This document shows, in pieces, positions 37,819 through 44,884 of a stretch of 64,000 nucleotides of DNA. Both the position numbers and the translations under genes were made by a program. Location: contig NZ_NXGV01000001.1 of assembly GCF_002407605.1 (NCBI RefSeq), positions 928,895 through 992,894 of the forward strand, read 5' to 3'. Source of the stretch: Marinobacter sp. ANT_B65. Lineage in GTDB: Bacteria; Pseudomonadota; Gammaproteobacteria; Pseudomonadales; Oleiphilaceae. Position 1 is the first letter of the stretch, and each line of letters begins with the position of its first letter. The notes beneath the pieces are model-generated. The model had not been told where the DNA came from. It worked only from the letters and a program-made list of their open reading frames with translations, and ran no database searches.

Positions 37819-39223
37819 ATTTTCCGATTAGTGACTGGCCACAAACCCGCACAACGTTTCCATTGACGCCACCGGATGCGGGGCTGCAAAGCCAGGCAAT
37901 GGTTTCTGCGACATCTACCGGCTGGCCGCCCTGAGACAGGCTGTTCATGCGCCGTCCGGCTTCGCGCAATGTTATAGGCATGGCTGCTGTCATCCGGGTT
38001 TCAATAAAGCCCGGGGCTACTGCATTTATGGTAATGCCGTTCCTGACCTGACGGGCCATGGCGTTTACGTAGCCGATTACACCGGATTTAGCTGTTGCGT
38101 AGTTGGTTTGTCCGAAGTTTCCGGCGATGCCGCTGATGGAGGATATGCACAGGATACGTCCGCTTTCGCGAAGTAATTCCCGCCCCATCAGTTCCTCATT
38201 GATGTGTTCCTCGGCCGTGAGGTTAACCGCGATGGTCATATCCCAGAAATGCTCGGGCATCTTGCCCAGTGTTTTGTCACGGGTGATGCCCGCGTTGTGA
38301 ATGAGCAGGTCCACGCCACCAAAATGCTCTTCTATAAAGTCCGCAATCTTTGCAGGAGCTCCTTTGGCAGTAATGTCGCAGGAAAGAGCTTTGCCATTAA
38401 TAGTGTGAACTACTTGTTCGAGCTCATCCATGGCCGCTTCAATGTCCAGTCCAATGACAGTGGCTCCGTCCCGGGCGAGAGTTTGCGCAATGGATGCGCC
38501 GATCCCCCTTGAGGCGCCTGTTACCAGTGCCACTTTGCCGGTAAGCGGTGCAACCGGATTAACTGTTGGTGCATCAGCAGCTTTGCCAATACGTACAGTC
38601 TGGCCGGATACATAGGCGGACCGGGCAGACAGAAAGAAGCGGAGGCTGGACTCCAGTTGCTTTTCTGCATTGGGTGCCATCCAGAGTAGGTTGGCGGTTG
38701 CTCCTTTTTTGCCTGCTTCTTTGCCAACGCTGCGAGTAAAGCCTTCCAAAGCCTGCTGTGCCGCAGCCTGGGAGGCTTTGCGGCAAGTGGCCGGATCCTG
38801 GCCTACAATCAAAACACGGGCATTCATGCCGAGCTTTTTGATAGTGGGGTGGAAGAAATCGTACAAGGCGCGTAAATCTTCAGAGCTTTTCAGGCCGGTT
38901 GCGTCGAATACCAGAGCTGAGAGTTTTGTCTGGGTGTCTGAGGTCAGTTCCCACGCCTGTGCCTTGCTGCCGGCTTTTGACGAATCTTCAAGCGTTGCTT
39001 TGCCGCTGGCACTATAAAGAGTAGCGGCGCTGGCGCTGAGCACGCTGCCAATTGCCGTTATGGCTTTGCCGCCGTTACCTGCCCCAACCAGTACATTGCC
39101 TTCAATAAATGGCTGGTCTGCGCGTCTGAGTCGTTTTAACGGTACGGGAGAGGGCAGGCCAAGGGATTGAGCGGCGGTTTTGCCGATCGGAGTATTAACC
39201 AGTTTGAGGTAGATGTCAGACAC
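37817..39223 (-). CDS. Long FabG-like 3-ketoacyl-ACP reductase
   Basis: A 468-residue protein in two parts. The N-terminal about 220 residues are a divergent Rossmann-like region with no catalytic motif. The C-terminal part (about 228-468) is a full short-chain dehydrogenase: TGASRGIGA, HNAGITRD, YATAK, and a VNGNVVRVCG end. Such double-domain FabG proteins occur in pseudomonads and mycobacteria and reduce 3-ketoacyl thioesters, in some cases preferring CoA. The GTG at 39223 is preferred because AAGGA lies upstream and the family N-terminus is MSDIYLKLVNT; an ATG seven codons before it is possible. Confidence 0.85.
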   Translation of the reverse strand: MSDIYLKLVNTPIGKTAAQSLGLPSPVPLKRLRRADQPFIEGNVLVGAGNGGKAITAIGSVLSASAATLYSASGKATLEDSSKAGSKAQAWELTSDTQTKLSALVFDATGLKSSEDLRALYDFFHPTIKKLGMNARVLIVGQDPATCRKASQAAAQQALEGFTRSVGKEAGKKGATANLLWMAPNAEKQLESSLRFFLSARSAYVSGQTVRIGKAADAPTVNPVAPLTGKVALVTGASRGIGASIAQTLARDGATVIGLDIEAAMDELEQVVHTINGKALSCDITAKGAPAKIADFIEEHFGGVDLLIHNAGITRDKTLGKMPEHFWDMTIAVNLTAEEHINEELMGRELLRESGRILCISSISGIAGNFGQTNYATAKSGVIGYVNAMARQVRNGITINAVAPGFIETRMTAAMPITLREAGRRMNSLSQGGQPVDVAETIAWLCSPASGGVNGNVVRVCGQSLIGK

Positions 39224-39403
39224 GACTTCGTCCTTGCGTTGCATTGATTGAAGGGGGGGGCGCACGTTTCGTTTCAACGATAGGCTTTTATCATGGCACA
39301 GGCCCTGGAGCCCAACCAGAAGAAATCAGCAGCCCCGAAAACGTCAGGAAAGGGTATTGACGACACCCTGTAAGGATAAATTTCCGTAAAGTGGGAATAG
39401 TCT

Positions 39404-39432
39404 TTGACAGATGGGCTCAGGCTCCGTAATAT
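39404..39432 (+). promoter_or_regulatory. Sigma-70 promoter of initiator tRNA-Met
   Basis: TTGACA (39404-39409), 17 bases, TAATAT (39427-39432), GC-rich discriminator GCGCGCC. Very close to consensus, as expected for a stable-RNA gene. Confidence 0.9.
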
Positions 39433-39470
39433 GCGCGCCACGGTGATCGAGAGATTGCCAACAAGTTTGA

Positions 39471-39547
<77 letters not shown>

Positions 39548-39555
39548 TATAAAAG

Positions 39556-39592
39556 AAAGGCAGATCAGTAGCTTACTGATCTGCCTTTTTTC
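39556..39592 (+). terminator. Rho-independent terminator of tRNA-fMet
   Basis: AAAGGCAGATCAGTA, GCT, TACTGATCTGCCTTT followed by T-run. Confidence 0.93.
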
Positions 39593-39716
39593 GTTTTTGT
39601 CTCTTCTTCTTCCGGTTCGGCCAATCGCAGTAATGCGGTATGTCTTTGGTTGTATCACAGCACTGCGGTAAGCAGCGATCTGTGCTGATGCGAAACTGAT
39701 CCAGTGCTTTCTGCAA
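39573..39716 (-). CDS. Possible small basic Cys-containing protein
   Basis: A 47-residue frame on the minus strand from a TTG at 39716 with GGAG 10 bases upstream: QKALDQFRISTDRCLPQCC, then a Cys and a very basic tail of Arg/Lys ending in KKADQ. Codon usage and the clustered cysteines look protein-like, but it has no ATG and its 3' end lies in the tRNA terminator. It could also be chance. Longer versions from a TTG at 39809 lack a ribosome site. Confidence 0.3.
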   Translation of the reverse strand: MQKALDQFRISTDRCLPQCCDTTKDIPHYCDWPNRKKKRQKRKKADQ

Positions 39717-39809
39717 ATCTGATCGTTCTCCTGTCTCCTGGTGTGGTGTGCCAGTCTCTGGTTTCAGGGAAACAGGAGAGCCCCTGTAGGCGGGGGTGTT
39801 GATATGCAA

Positions 39810-40326
39810 ACTTTATACTGACCGCGGGTATACATGTCGCCTTTATGTGCTTATTTTATGTGTCCGCCCTAAAGTAAAGAATAGACTATGGTATATGATC
39901 GTTTTGATTGACTTGAGAGTCTGCGTCAGTTATCGAATAGCTACCTTGAAGCCTTATTTATCTCCGGCCTGATACATTTTGGTTGCTCTCTGTGCGGGAG
40001 TAGTTTTATGGGCATGTATTGGGAGATATTTCAATGCTGACGTGAAGGGTAAAGTCCGGAATTAAGCTGGAAAGGCCTGGAGAGTCAGTATTTACGGGCC
40101 TTCAGGGTCAACTCCTTTGAGCGGTAAGCTGCTATTTTTTCTGATAAAAGCCGGGAAATCTATCTGCTTTGTAACTGCCTCGTTACCTGTTGTTACATAT
40201 TTCCGCATTAATGCTCAGTGCGCTGACGTTTTAAAAGATTTTGTAAAACAAAGTTTTATATTTAATCGGTATTATTGAATTCATTGATTTTATTTCACGC
40301 CTGTTATTTATAACCATGGAAATAAT
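39810..40326. other. Long non-coding leader before the GTPase-Roadblock cluster
   Basis: More than 500 bases without a convincing gene. It becomes AT-rich towards 40326 (TTTTATATTTAATCGG region), as expected for a promoter that a silencer such as MvaT could bind. Short inverted parts occur (GGCCTGGAG and TACGGGCC near 40068). No clear sigma-70, sigma-54 or sigma-28 promoter could be fixed. Confidence 0.5.
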
Positions 40327-40938
40327 ATGACCGAAAGTGAGCAATATTGCCTCCTTATGCTGCTCAGAAAAGTGAAGCGTGACCAGAGCAACCTGCACAT
40401 TAAATTCAAAAGCGGTGGTCAGATGGTTGTGTTGGGAAAAGAGGGCTTGTTCAGGCAGGACGGGTGCAACTTGAAAAGCCTTGTTCAGGCTACACCTGCC
40501 AATACCGTGGTCAGAAAAATAGCAAAAAAATCTCCTGTTATAGATGGCGTTAAAAAAAGGGGGCGGGAGTTACGCGAACTGCAATGGATGCTTGCCTATG
40601 AGATGTCCGGTGGAAAACTGCTGTTCGACGCTAAGGACACACACGTTTTCAAAATTGATCGATGGCCGAATTTTACAAGGCTACCGCACTCTGACAGCTG
40701 TTTAAGGATGGCCGCATTTCTTGGCAAGCGCGCGACATCTGTTGCGCTGGTGTCAAAAATACTGGAAATACCTATCGAGCAGGTCAGACGCTTCTATGTT
40801 GCATCCCGGGAGGCCGGTTACACCGTTGCCCTGAATGAAAAAGCCGAAGTGACTGAGGTAGGTGCTAAATGGATCAACCGTGCTCTGATCTCGTCGTTGC
40901 TGATGAAGCTTAAGCGGGTGCCCTCCGATGTCGCATAA
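40327..40938 (+). CDS. Unknown protein with winged-helix-like C-terminus, first gene of GTPase-Roadblock cluster
   Basis: A 203-residue soluble protein that I do not recognise by name. Residues about 1-60 look like two or three beta strands with basic residues (LHIKFKSGGQMVVLG). Residues about 110-170 (RWPNFTRLPHSDSCLRMAA, then VALVSKILEIPIEQVRRFYV) resemble a winged helix-turn-helix, with the turn near LEIPIEQV. It overlaps the GTPase gene by 11 bp, so the two are translationally coupled. In actinobacterial conservons a DUF742 winged-helix protein sits beside the GTPase; this may be a functional parallel, which is inference. Confidence 0.7.
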   Translation: MTESEQYCLLMLLRKVKRDQSNLHIKFKSGGQMVVLGKEGLFRQDGCNLKSLVQATPANTVVRKIAKKSPVIDGVKKRGRELRELQWMLAYEMSGGKLLFDAKDTHVFKIDRWPNFTRLPHSDSCLRMAAFLGKRATSVALVSKILEIPIEQVRRFYVASREAGYTVALNEKAEVTEVGAKWINRALISSLLMKLKRVPSDVA

Positions 40939-41455
40939 GATCATTTTCAGTGGCTCCGTCGGTGCCGGGAAAACCACAGCGATTGCTGCCATCAGTGACA
41001 AGAATGTTGTGTCTACTGACGCCAGGGCCAGCGACGATGTGAAGTTGAAGAAGGCGACGACAACGGTTGCAATGGATTACGGCGTTCTCGAACTGGAGGG
41101 CGGTACCCGTATTCATCTCTATGGCACACCTGGTCAGCAACGCTTTGACTATATGTGGGAGATTCTCAGTGTTGGAGGGCTGGGCCTGGTCATTCTCGTC
41201 GATAACACAGCGAAAGACCCTGTTGGCGAAATGGATTTTTATCTCAGGAACTTCAAGTCCTTTCTCAAGGAAAAGCCTGTTTGCGTTGGTATAACCCGAA
41301 TGGACCTGGCGCCTGAACCCCGGTTGGACGATTACCAGCAAAAGCTGATCGAACTTGGACGTTACGCACCCGTCTTTGAGGTTGATGCCCGGAACGCAAA
41401 TGATGTTAAGACGCTGGTTCGTAGCCTTGTCAATATGATTGCTGTCGGGGCCTGA
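40928..41455 (+). CDS. Small Ras-like GTPase, conservon/MglA type
   Basis: A 175-residue single-domain GTPase. G1 is GSVGAGKTT (9-17), G2 the TTTVAMDYG segment (45-52), G3 YGTPGQ (65-70, where Ras has DTAGQ), G4 the variant TRMD (123-126) in place of NKxD, and G5 VDAR (152-155). This set matches the ATP/GTP-binding proteins of Streptomyces conservons (CvnD), and, more distantly, MglA. Such switches work with Roadblock/LC7 partners, three of which are encoded downstream. The stop codon is directly followed by the ATPase-phosphatase ATG, so the operon is tightly packed. Confidence 0.88.
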   Translation: MSHKIIFSGSVGAGKTTAIAAISDKNVVSTDARASDDVKLKKATTTVAMDYGVLELEGGTRIHLYGTPGQQRFDYMWEILSVGGLGLVILVDNTAKDPVGEMDFYLRNFKSFLKEKPVCVGITRMDLAPEPRLDDYQQKLIELGRYAPVFEVDARNANDVKTLVRSLVNMIAVGA

Positions 41456-42781
41456 ATGAACAGCATTTTGTCTCTTAAAGCATTTGGCGTTGGTATAGGG
41501 GAGCGCACCATTCTTGGCGGGATTGATCTTGAGGTTCCCGAGAAGGGTGTTACATCGCTGTTTGGTCCAAGTGGTACGGGAAAATCAACACTCATGAGAA
41601 CACTGGCAGGCCTGAACGATGCCAGTCCGAATCTGCGGACCTGGGGTGAGGCTCTTTATGCCGGAACCTTCCTTGGTGGCGGAGAACGACCCGCAATGCT
41701 GGTACAAAGCGCAAGGCTCCTGGCTGCAAACGTATTGCAGAATATTTTGCATGAAGTTCCTGAGCGATCTTCACTTGGTTTGGCGCAGCAAAGGGAACTG
41801 GCCGTCCGGTTATTGGATGACTGGGGCCTGCCGGAACTCAGTGACAGGCTCTACGAGCCCGCAGTAAAGCTGGATCTGGCTCTTGGCAGGTGCCTTTCCA
41901 TCATGCGCATCTGTGCTCCGAACCCTAAAATGATCTGCCTTGACGAGCCGACAGCCGGTTTGGACCCGGAGGGTGCGGAAAAAGTGCTCAAGGCTGTCAA
42001 ATTACAGGCTGAGAAGCGGGCGGTATTGATGACACTGCATAACCAGGCTCAAGCCGAGTACCTGGGTGGTAAAGCAGTGCTCACAGCTGGCGGTTATGTG
42101 CAGGAAGAGGGGGCAGCCGAGAGCTTTTTCAAGGCACCGAAAACTGAGATCGGGGCAACATTTGCAAGAACCGGCTCTTGCAGTGTGCCGTCACCGGATG
42201 CACTACCTGAAGATCTGTCTCTGGATGCTCCAAAACCCAGAGTCTTACCCAAAGAGGCCTCCAGCTACGTGAGTGATAGTTTTGGCCCGCGTGGTTTTTT
42301 GTGGATTAAAAAAGGCATCCTGGCCGGCACGCCAAGACCAGGAGTCTTTTACGATGAGGAATACGACGTCAAGTCCTTGAGCCGGGTGGAAATCAATCAT
42401 CTCATCACGCTGACTGAGCCGCCGCCTAAAGAGCTGGCGGTAAATGGAGATTTACTGGGTCAGTACGGCATCGAAAACTCGTGTTTTCCTATACCTGATA
42501 TGGGGGCGCCGACGCTGAAGCAAGCCTTTAGCATCTGTAAGACCATTGATCAGTTGGTTAAAAACGGTGACAGGGTTGCCGTGCACTGCAAAGCCGGGAT
42601 GGGGCGGACTGGCACTGTGCTCTGTGCTTACCTGATATGGGAGGGGGACGATGCCATTACTGCACTCGAACGAGCCCGTAACATAGAGCCTCGATGGGTT
42701 CAGTCAGAGGTGCAGGTAGCGTTTCTGGAAGCTTTTGAGGACGTTGTATGTCAGGCATCGAAGGAGCGCCCCAGGTCATGA
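41456..42781 (+). CDS. ABC-type ATPase fused to a dual-specificity phosphatase
   Basis: A 441-residue soluble fusion. Residues about 1-235 are an ABC-type ATPase: Walker A GPSGTGKST (37-45), Q-loop Gln84, Walker B MICLDEP with the D-loop GLDP, and the switch histidine in TLHNQ. The LSGGQ signature is missing: its place holds AVKLDLALGR. Residues about 275-435 are a dual-specificity/tyrosine phosphatase with the CX5R loop HCKAGMGRT (Cys378, Arg384) and a candidate general acid Asp348 (PDMGAP). No membrane partner is encoded nearby, so transport is unlikely. The start follows the GTPase stop with no gap; the end overlaps the next start (ATGA). I know no named protein with this arrangement. Confidence 0.88.
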   Translation: MNSILSLKAFGVGIGERTILGGIDLEVPEKGVTSLFGPSGTGKSTLMRTLAGLNDASPNLRTWGEALYAGTFLGGGERPAMLVQSARLLAANVLQNILHEVPERSSLGLAQQRELAVRLLDDWGLPELSDRLYEPAVKLDLALGRCLSIMRICAPNPKMICLDEPTAGLDPEGAEKVLKAVKLQAEKRAVLMTLHNQAQAEYLGGKAVLTAGGYVQEEGAAESFFKAPKTEIGATFARTGSCSVPSPDALPEDLSLDAPKPRVLPKEASSYVSDSFGPRGFLWIKKGILAGTPRPGVFYDEEYDVKSLSRVEINHLITLTEPPPKELAVNGDLLGQYGIENSCFPIPDMGAPTLKQAFSICKTIDQLVKNGDRVAVHCKAGMGRTGTVLCAYLIWEGDDAITALERARNIEPRWVQSEVQVAFLEAFEDVVCQASKERPRS

Positions 42782-43428
42782 AAAAAGATATTTGGCAGGT
42801 TGAATCGGACGACGGCTCAGGTGTGTTGAGTCATGACGATATTTTTTTCGATGATGAATCAGTTAGTGGGCAGGTTGAGTATACAGATGATGACGATTCT
42901 GACCTGTTGGCTGTCGATAGTGCACAGGAAGAGACCAGGGATTTTGAAGAGATTGTTAACTTGCAAAGCTCCGTTTCGGAAAGTGCCGAGGCAGAGAGAA
43001 CCAACAGAGAGAGAAAATCAATGTCTGAATTTGATGATGCTATCGCTAAAGCCGTGTCTAATATTCCTGAGTGTTTAGCAGGCGGTGTTGTGGATCTGGA
43101 GAGCGGTATGCTGCTGGGAGTAAAAACAGTGGATTCCCATCCGCAGGAGGTGCTGGATATGCTTGCTGCGGCGACTCAGGATTTGTTCCAGGGACAAAAC
43201 GTGGTGACTATTGAAAACACCTTCAAGAAGGCCCGTGGCCTCGAAATGGATGATTATCATTATTTTAAGGAAATCATCGTTAACTCTGAAAACCTTATTC
43301 ATGTGTTTATCCGGGGGAAACAGCACTCCCAGTACGTGATGACTTTTGTGTGCCGTCTGTCGGCTAACCTTGGCATGGTGTTGACCAAGGCTCGCGCTCA
43401 AGTTCCTGTGTTGGAAGCCGCCATTTAA
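42778..43428 (+). CDS. Roadblock/LC7-like protein with acidic N-terminal tail
   Basis: A 216-residue protein. Residues 1-85 are very acidic and probably disordered (DDGSGVLSHDDIFFDDES, TDDDDSD). Residues about 90-216 look like a Roadblock/LC7 fold: AGGVVDLESGMLLGVKT, then HVFIRGKQHSQYVMTFVC and a long last helix. ATG 42778 is preferred because it makes an ATGA overlap with the upstream stop and follows AAGGAG; an ATG at 42748 would add ten residues. Its tail may bind a basic partner such as the GTPase or the first protein of the cluster. The fold assignment is by pattern only. Confidence 0.72.
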   Translation: MKKDIWQVESDDGSGVLSHDDIFFDDESVSGQVEYTDDDDSDLLAVDSAQEETRDFEEIVNLQSSVSESAEAERTNRERKSMSEFDDAIAKAVSNIPECLAGGVVDLESGMLLGVKTVDSHPQEVLDMLAAATQDLFQGQNVVTIENTFKKARGLEMDDYHYFKEIIVNSENLIHVFIRGKQHSQYVMTFVCRLSANLGMVLTKARAQVPVLEAAI

Positions 43429-43523
43429 AGAGAATGTAGCTCAGCCCTTCCTTAGCGTAGATGAAATTGCCTGACGGCCGGAGTTCCCGGTCGCGGGTAT
43501 TGTTAAACCATGGATTGACCATT

Positions 43524-43910
43524 ATGAGCACAAAAAAGGAAGAGCTGCTTCTTCCTGTATTGAGGCGATTGAAGACATCTTCCGGTGGCGATATTGAGGC
43601 ATCAGCTGTAGTCACCAGAGATGGGCACATACTTGTGTCTGATATGAAGCCAGGAACAGATGTTGAGCGATTTTCCTCTATGTGTGCGTCGCTTTTCGCT
43701 TTGGCTGAGCAGAGCCTGAAGGAAATAGCTATCGGGGATATGCGGCAGGTTATGATCATGGGGGGTAACGGGATGTCCGTACTTACCCATGCCGGGTTAG
43801 ATGCGGTTCTGGCGCTATCTACCTCTTCCAAAGCTATTCAGGGTAGAGTGCTTATGGAATCCAAAAAAACAGCCGTTGAAATTGGTCGTCTCCTGGGTGA
43901 TGTTCAGTAA
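43524..43910 (+). CDS. Roadblock/LC7 domain protein (MglB-like)
   Basis: A 128-residue protein that is nearly all one Roadblock domain: IEASAVVTRDGHILVSDM, MCASLFALAEQSLKEI, then a QVMIMGGNGMSVLT strand pair and a closing helix. Proteins of this kind dimerise and act as GTPase-activating or scaffold partners of MglA/Cvn GTPases. The ATG at 43524 has a weak ribosome site; a start at 43461 would add residues with no similarity. It is about 95 bp after the acidic-tail Roadblock gene. Confidence 0.82.
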   Translation: MSTKKEELLLPVLRRLKTSSGGDIEASAVVTRDGHILVSDMKPGTDVERFSSMCASLFALAEQSLKEIAIGDMRQVMIMGGNGMSVLTHAGLDAVLALSTSSKAIQGRVLMESKKTAVEIGRLLGDVQ

Positions 43911-43963
43911 AGGTCACACGACCAGAGTGCGGAAAGCCCCGGCAGGTCAAAGGATGGATAACG

Positions 43964-44323
43964 TTGTCCACTGTAAAGATTGAAAAAGAGCTGGAAATGC
44001 TATGCCAGAGGTCCAGCGATATCCGGTTATGCATGGTCGTTTCATCTGACGGGCTCGTTATTGCCCATCAGGGCAATGTAAGTGAGCCGGACCTTTTTGG
44101 TGCCTATTTTTTAGAGCTCAAGGTGGTTTGTGAAAAGATTCTTACGGAACTGGAATACGAAGGAATAGAAGAAATTTACATTCGCTCGAAGTCTGGAGCG
44201 ATAACGCTTTTCCCTATCTTCGACAAAGGGTATCTGGCGTGTATGTCATCGGCTAGCATGAACGCAGGTAAAGCTCAGATTCTGGCGTGGAAGTATGTCA
44301 GAAAAATCACTGAATGTTTCTGA
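43964..44323 (+). CDS. Third Roadblock/LC7-like protein
   Basis: A 119-residue protein starting at TTG 43964, with AGGA nine bases before. It carries the Roadblock pattern: IRLCMVVSSDGLVIAHQG, a central helix LFGAYFLELKVVCEKIL, IEEIYIRSKSGAITLFPI and a last helix. It is different in sequence from the two preceding Roadblock genes, so they are not recent duplicates. It ends the cluster, followed by terminator-like hairpins. If the set forms hetero-oligomers with the GTPase, this is the third subunit. Confidence 0.78.
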   Translation: MSTVKIEKELEMLCQRSSDIRLCMVVSSDGLVIAHQGNVSEPDLFGAYFLELKVVCEKILTELEYEGIEEIYIRSKSGAITLFPIFDKGYLACMSSASMNAGKAQILAWKYVRKITECF

Positions 44324-44390
44324 GTACTTTGACAGTTTGCTCTCAGCGGCTGAAAATTTCCCGGGAGCGCTGATGAATTGCGGGCAATTA

Positions 44391-44455
44391 CCCGGCGTGA
44401 TGCCGGGATCAGAAGGCAGGCCCGTTTTTTACTGGTCTGCCTTTTTCATTTTGCT
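44391..44455 (+). terminator. Double hairpin ending the GTPase-Roadblock cluster
   Basis: CCCGGC-GTGAT-GCCGGG (44391-44407) followed by AAGGCAG ... CTGCCTTTTT (44413-44455). The second stem with its T-run is a plausible plus-strand terminator, and lies over the end of the convergent minus-strand gene. Confidence 0.65.
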
Positions 44456-44725
44456 GTCTTTCATGTGATCTTTCATTTCGTCTTGCATCGGCTTTTTGTT
44501 GTGATCCATAGTTTCACCATTGTCTTTCATGTCCATGGCGTCTTTCGCCATACCATCGCCTTCCATCTTGTGGCTCATTTTATCTTTCTTCATATCGCCA
44601 TGTGCCATAGACGATTTCATATCGTCTTTCATTGCGTTTTCCCCGGCATCCATGTTACCAGCCAGAGCAGTGCTTGCCATAAAACCGAATACGCAGGTTG
44701 CAGCGATTGTCATGAGTTTGTTCAT
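44429..44725 (-). CDS. Secreted Met/Lys/Asp-rich MxKDx-type repeat protein
   Basis: A 98-residue exported protein: signal peptide about 1-23 (hydrophobic core TIAATCVFGFMA, cleavage near ALA-G), then a mature part built of repeats such as MKDDM, MKKDKM, MKDNG and MKDHMKD. This is the pentapeptide MxKDx repeat pattern. The methionine, histidine and acidic side chains suggest periplasmic metal binding, perhaps copper, but this is inference. The ATG at 44725 follows CAGGAGAAC; earlier in-frame codons add a non-signal extension. Confidence 0.82.
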   Translation of the reverse strand: MNKLMTIAATCVFGFMASTALAGNMDAGENAMKDDMKSSMAHGDMKKDKMSHKMEGDGMAKDAMDMKDNGETMDHNKKPMQDEMKDHMKDSKMKKADQ

Positions 44726-44884
44726 TGTTTGTTCTCCTGGGTGATTTCGGCCTGCCCGGCGAGCCGGCCTGGGAACAATGATGTGCGGTCGCTGTAACGG
44801 GGCAATCACGAGGTGTTCAAAAATTTATAGCGGAACCTTAACGAATCTGTAACGGGCGGCAATATCTGTGCTTTCGTAATGCCC

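Noticed and set aside
37571..37831. 86-residue frame over tRNA-Asp and tRNA-Val
   Set aside because: The bases fold into complete tRNAs with encoded CCA ends; the frame is incidental.
39996..40040. Ten-codon frame MGMYWEIFQC with GGGAG upstream, possible leader peptide
   Set aside because: Too short to support, with no attenuator-like stems following and nearly 290 bp from the next gene.
41456..42200. ABC transporter import/export system
   Set aside because: The ATPase part has no LSGGQ signature, no permease is encoded nearby and the protein is fused to a phosphatase.
39571..44455. Two minus-strand frames (39573 and 44429) both ending in KKADQ
   Set aside because: Both ends lie in plus-strand terminators containing the same CTGCCTTTTT arm, so the shared peptide reflects similar terminators and not related proteins.
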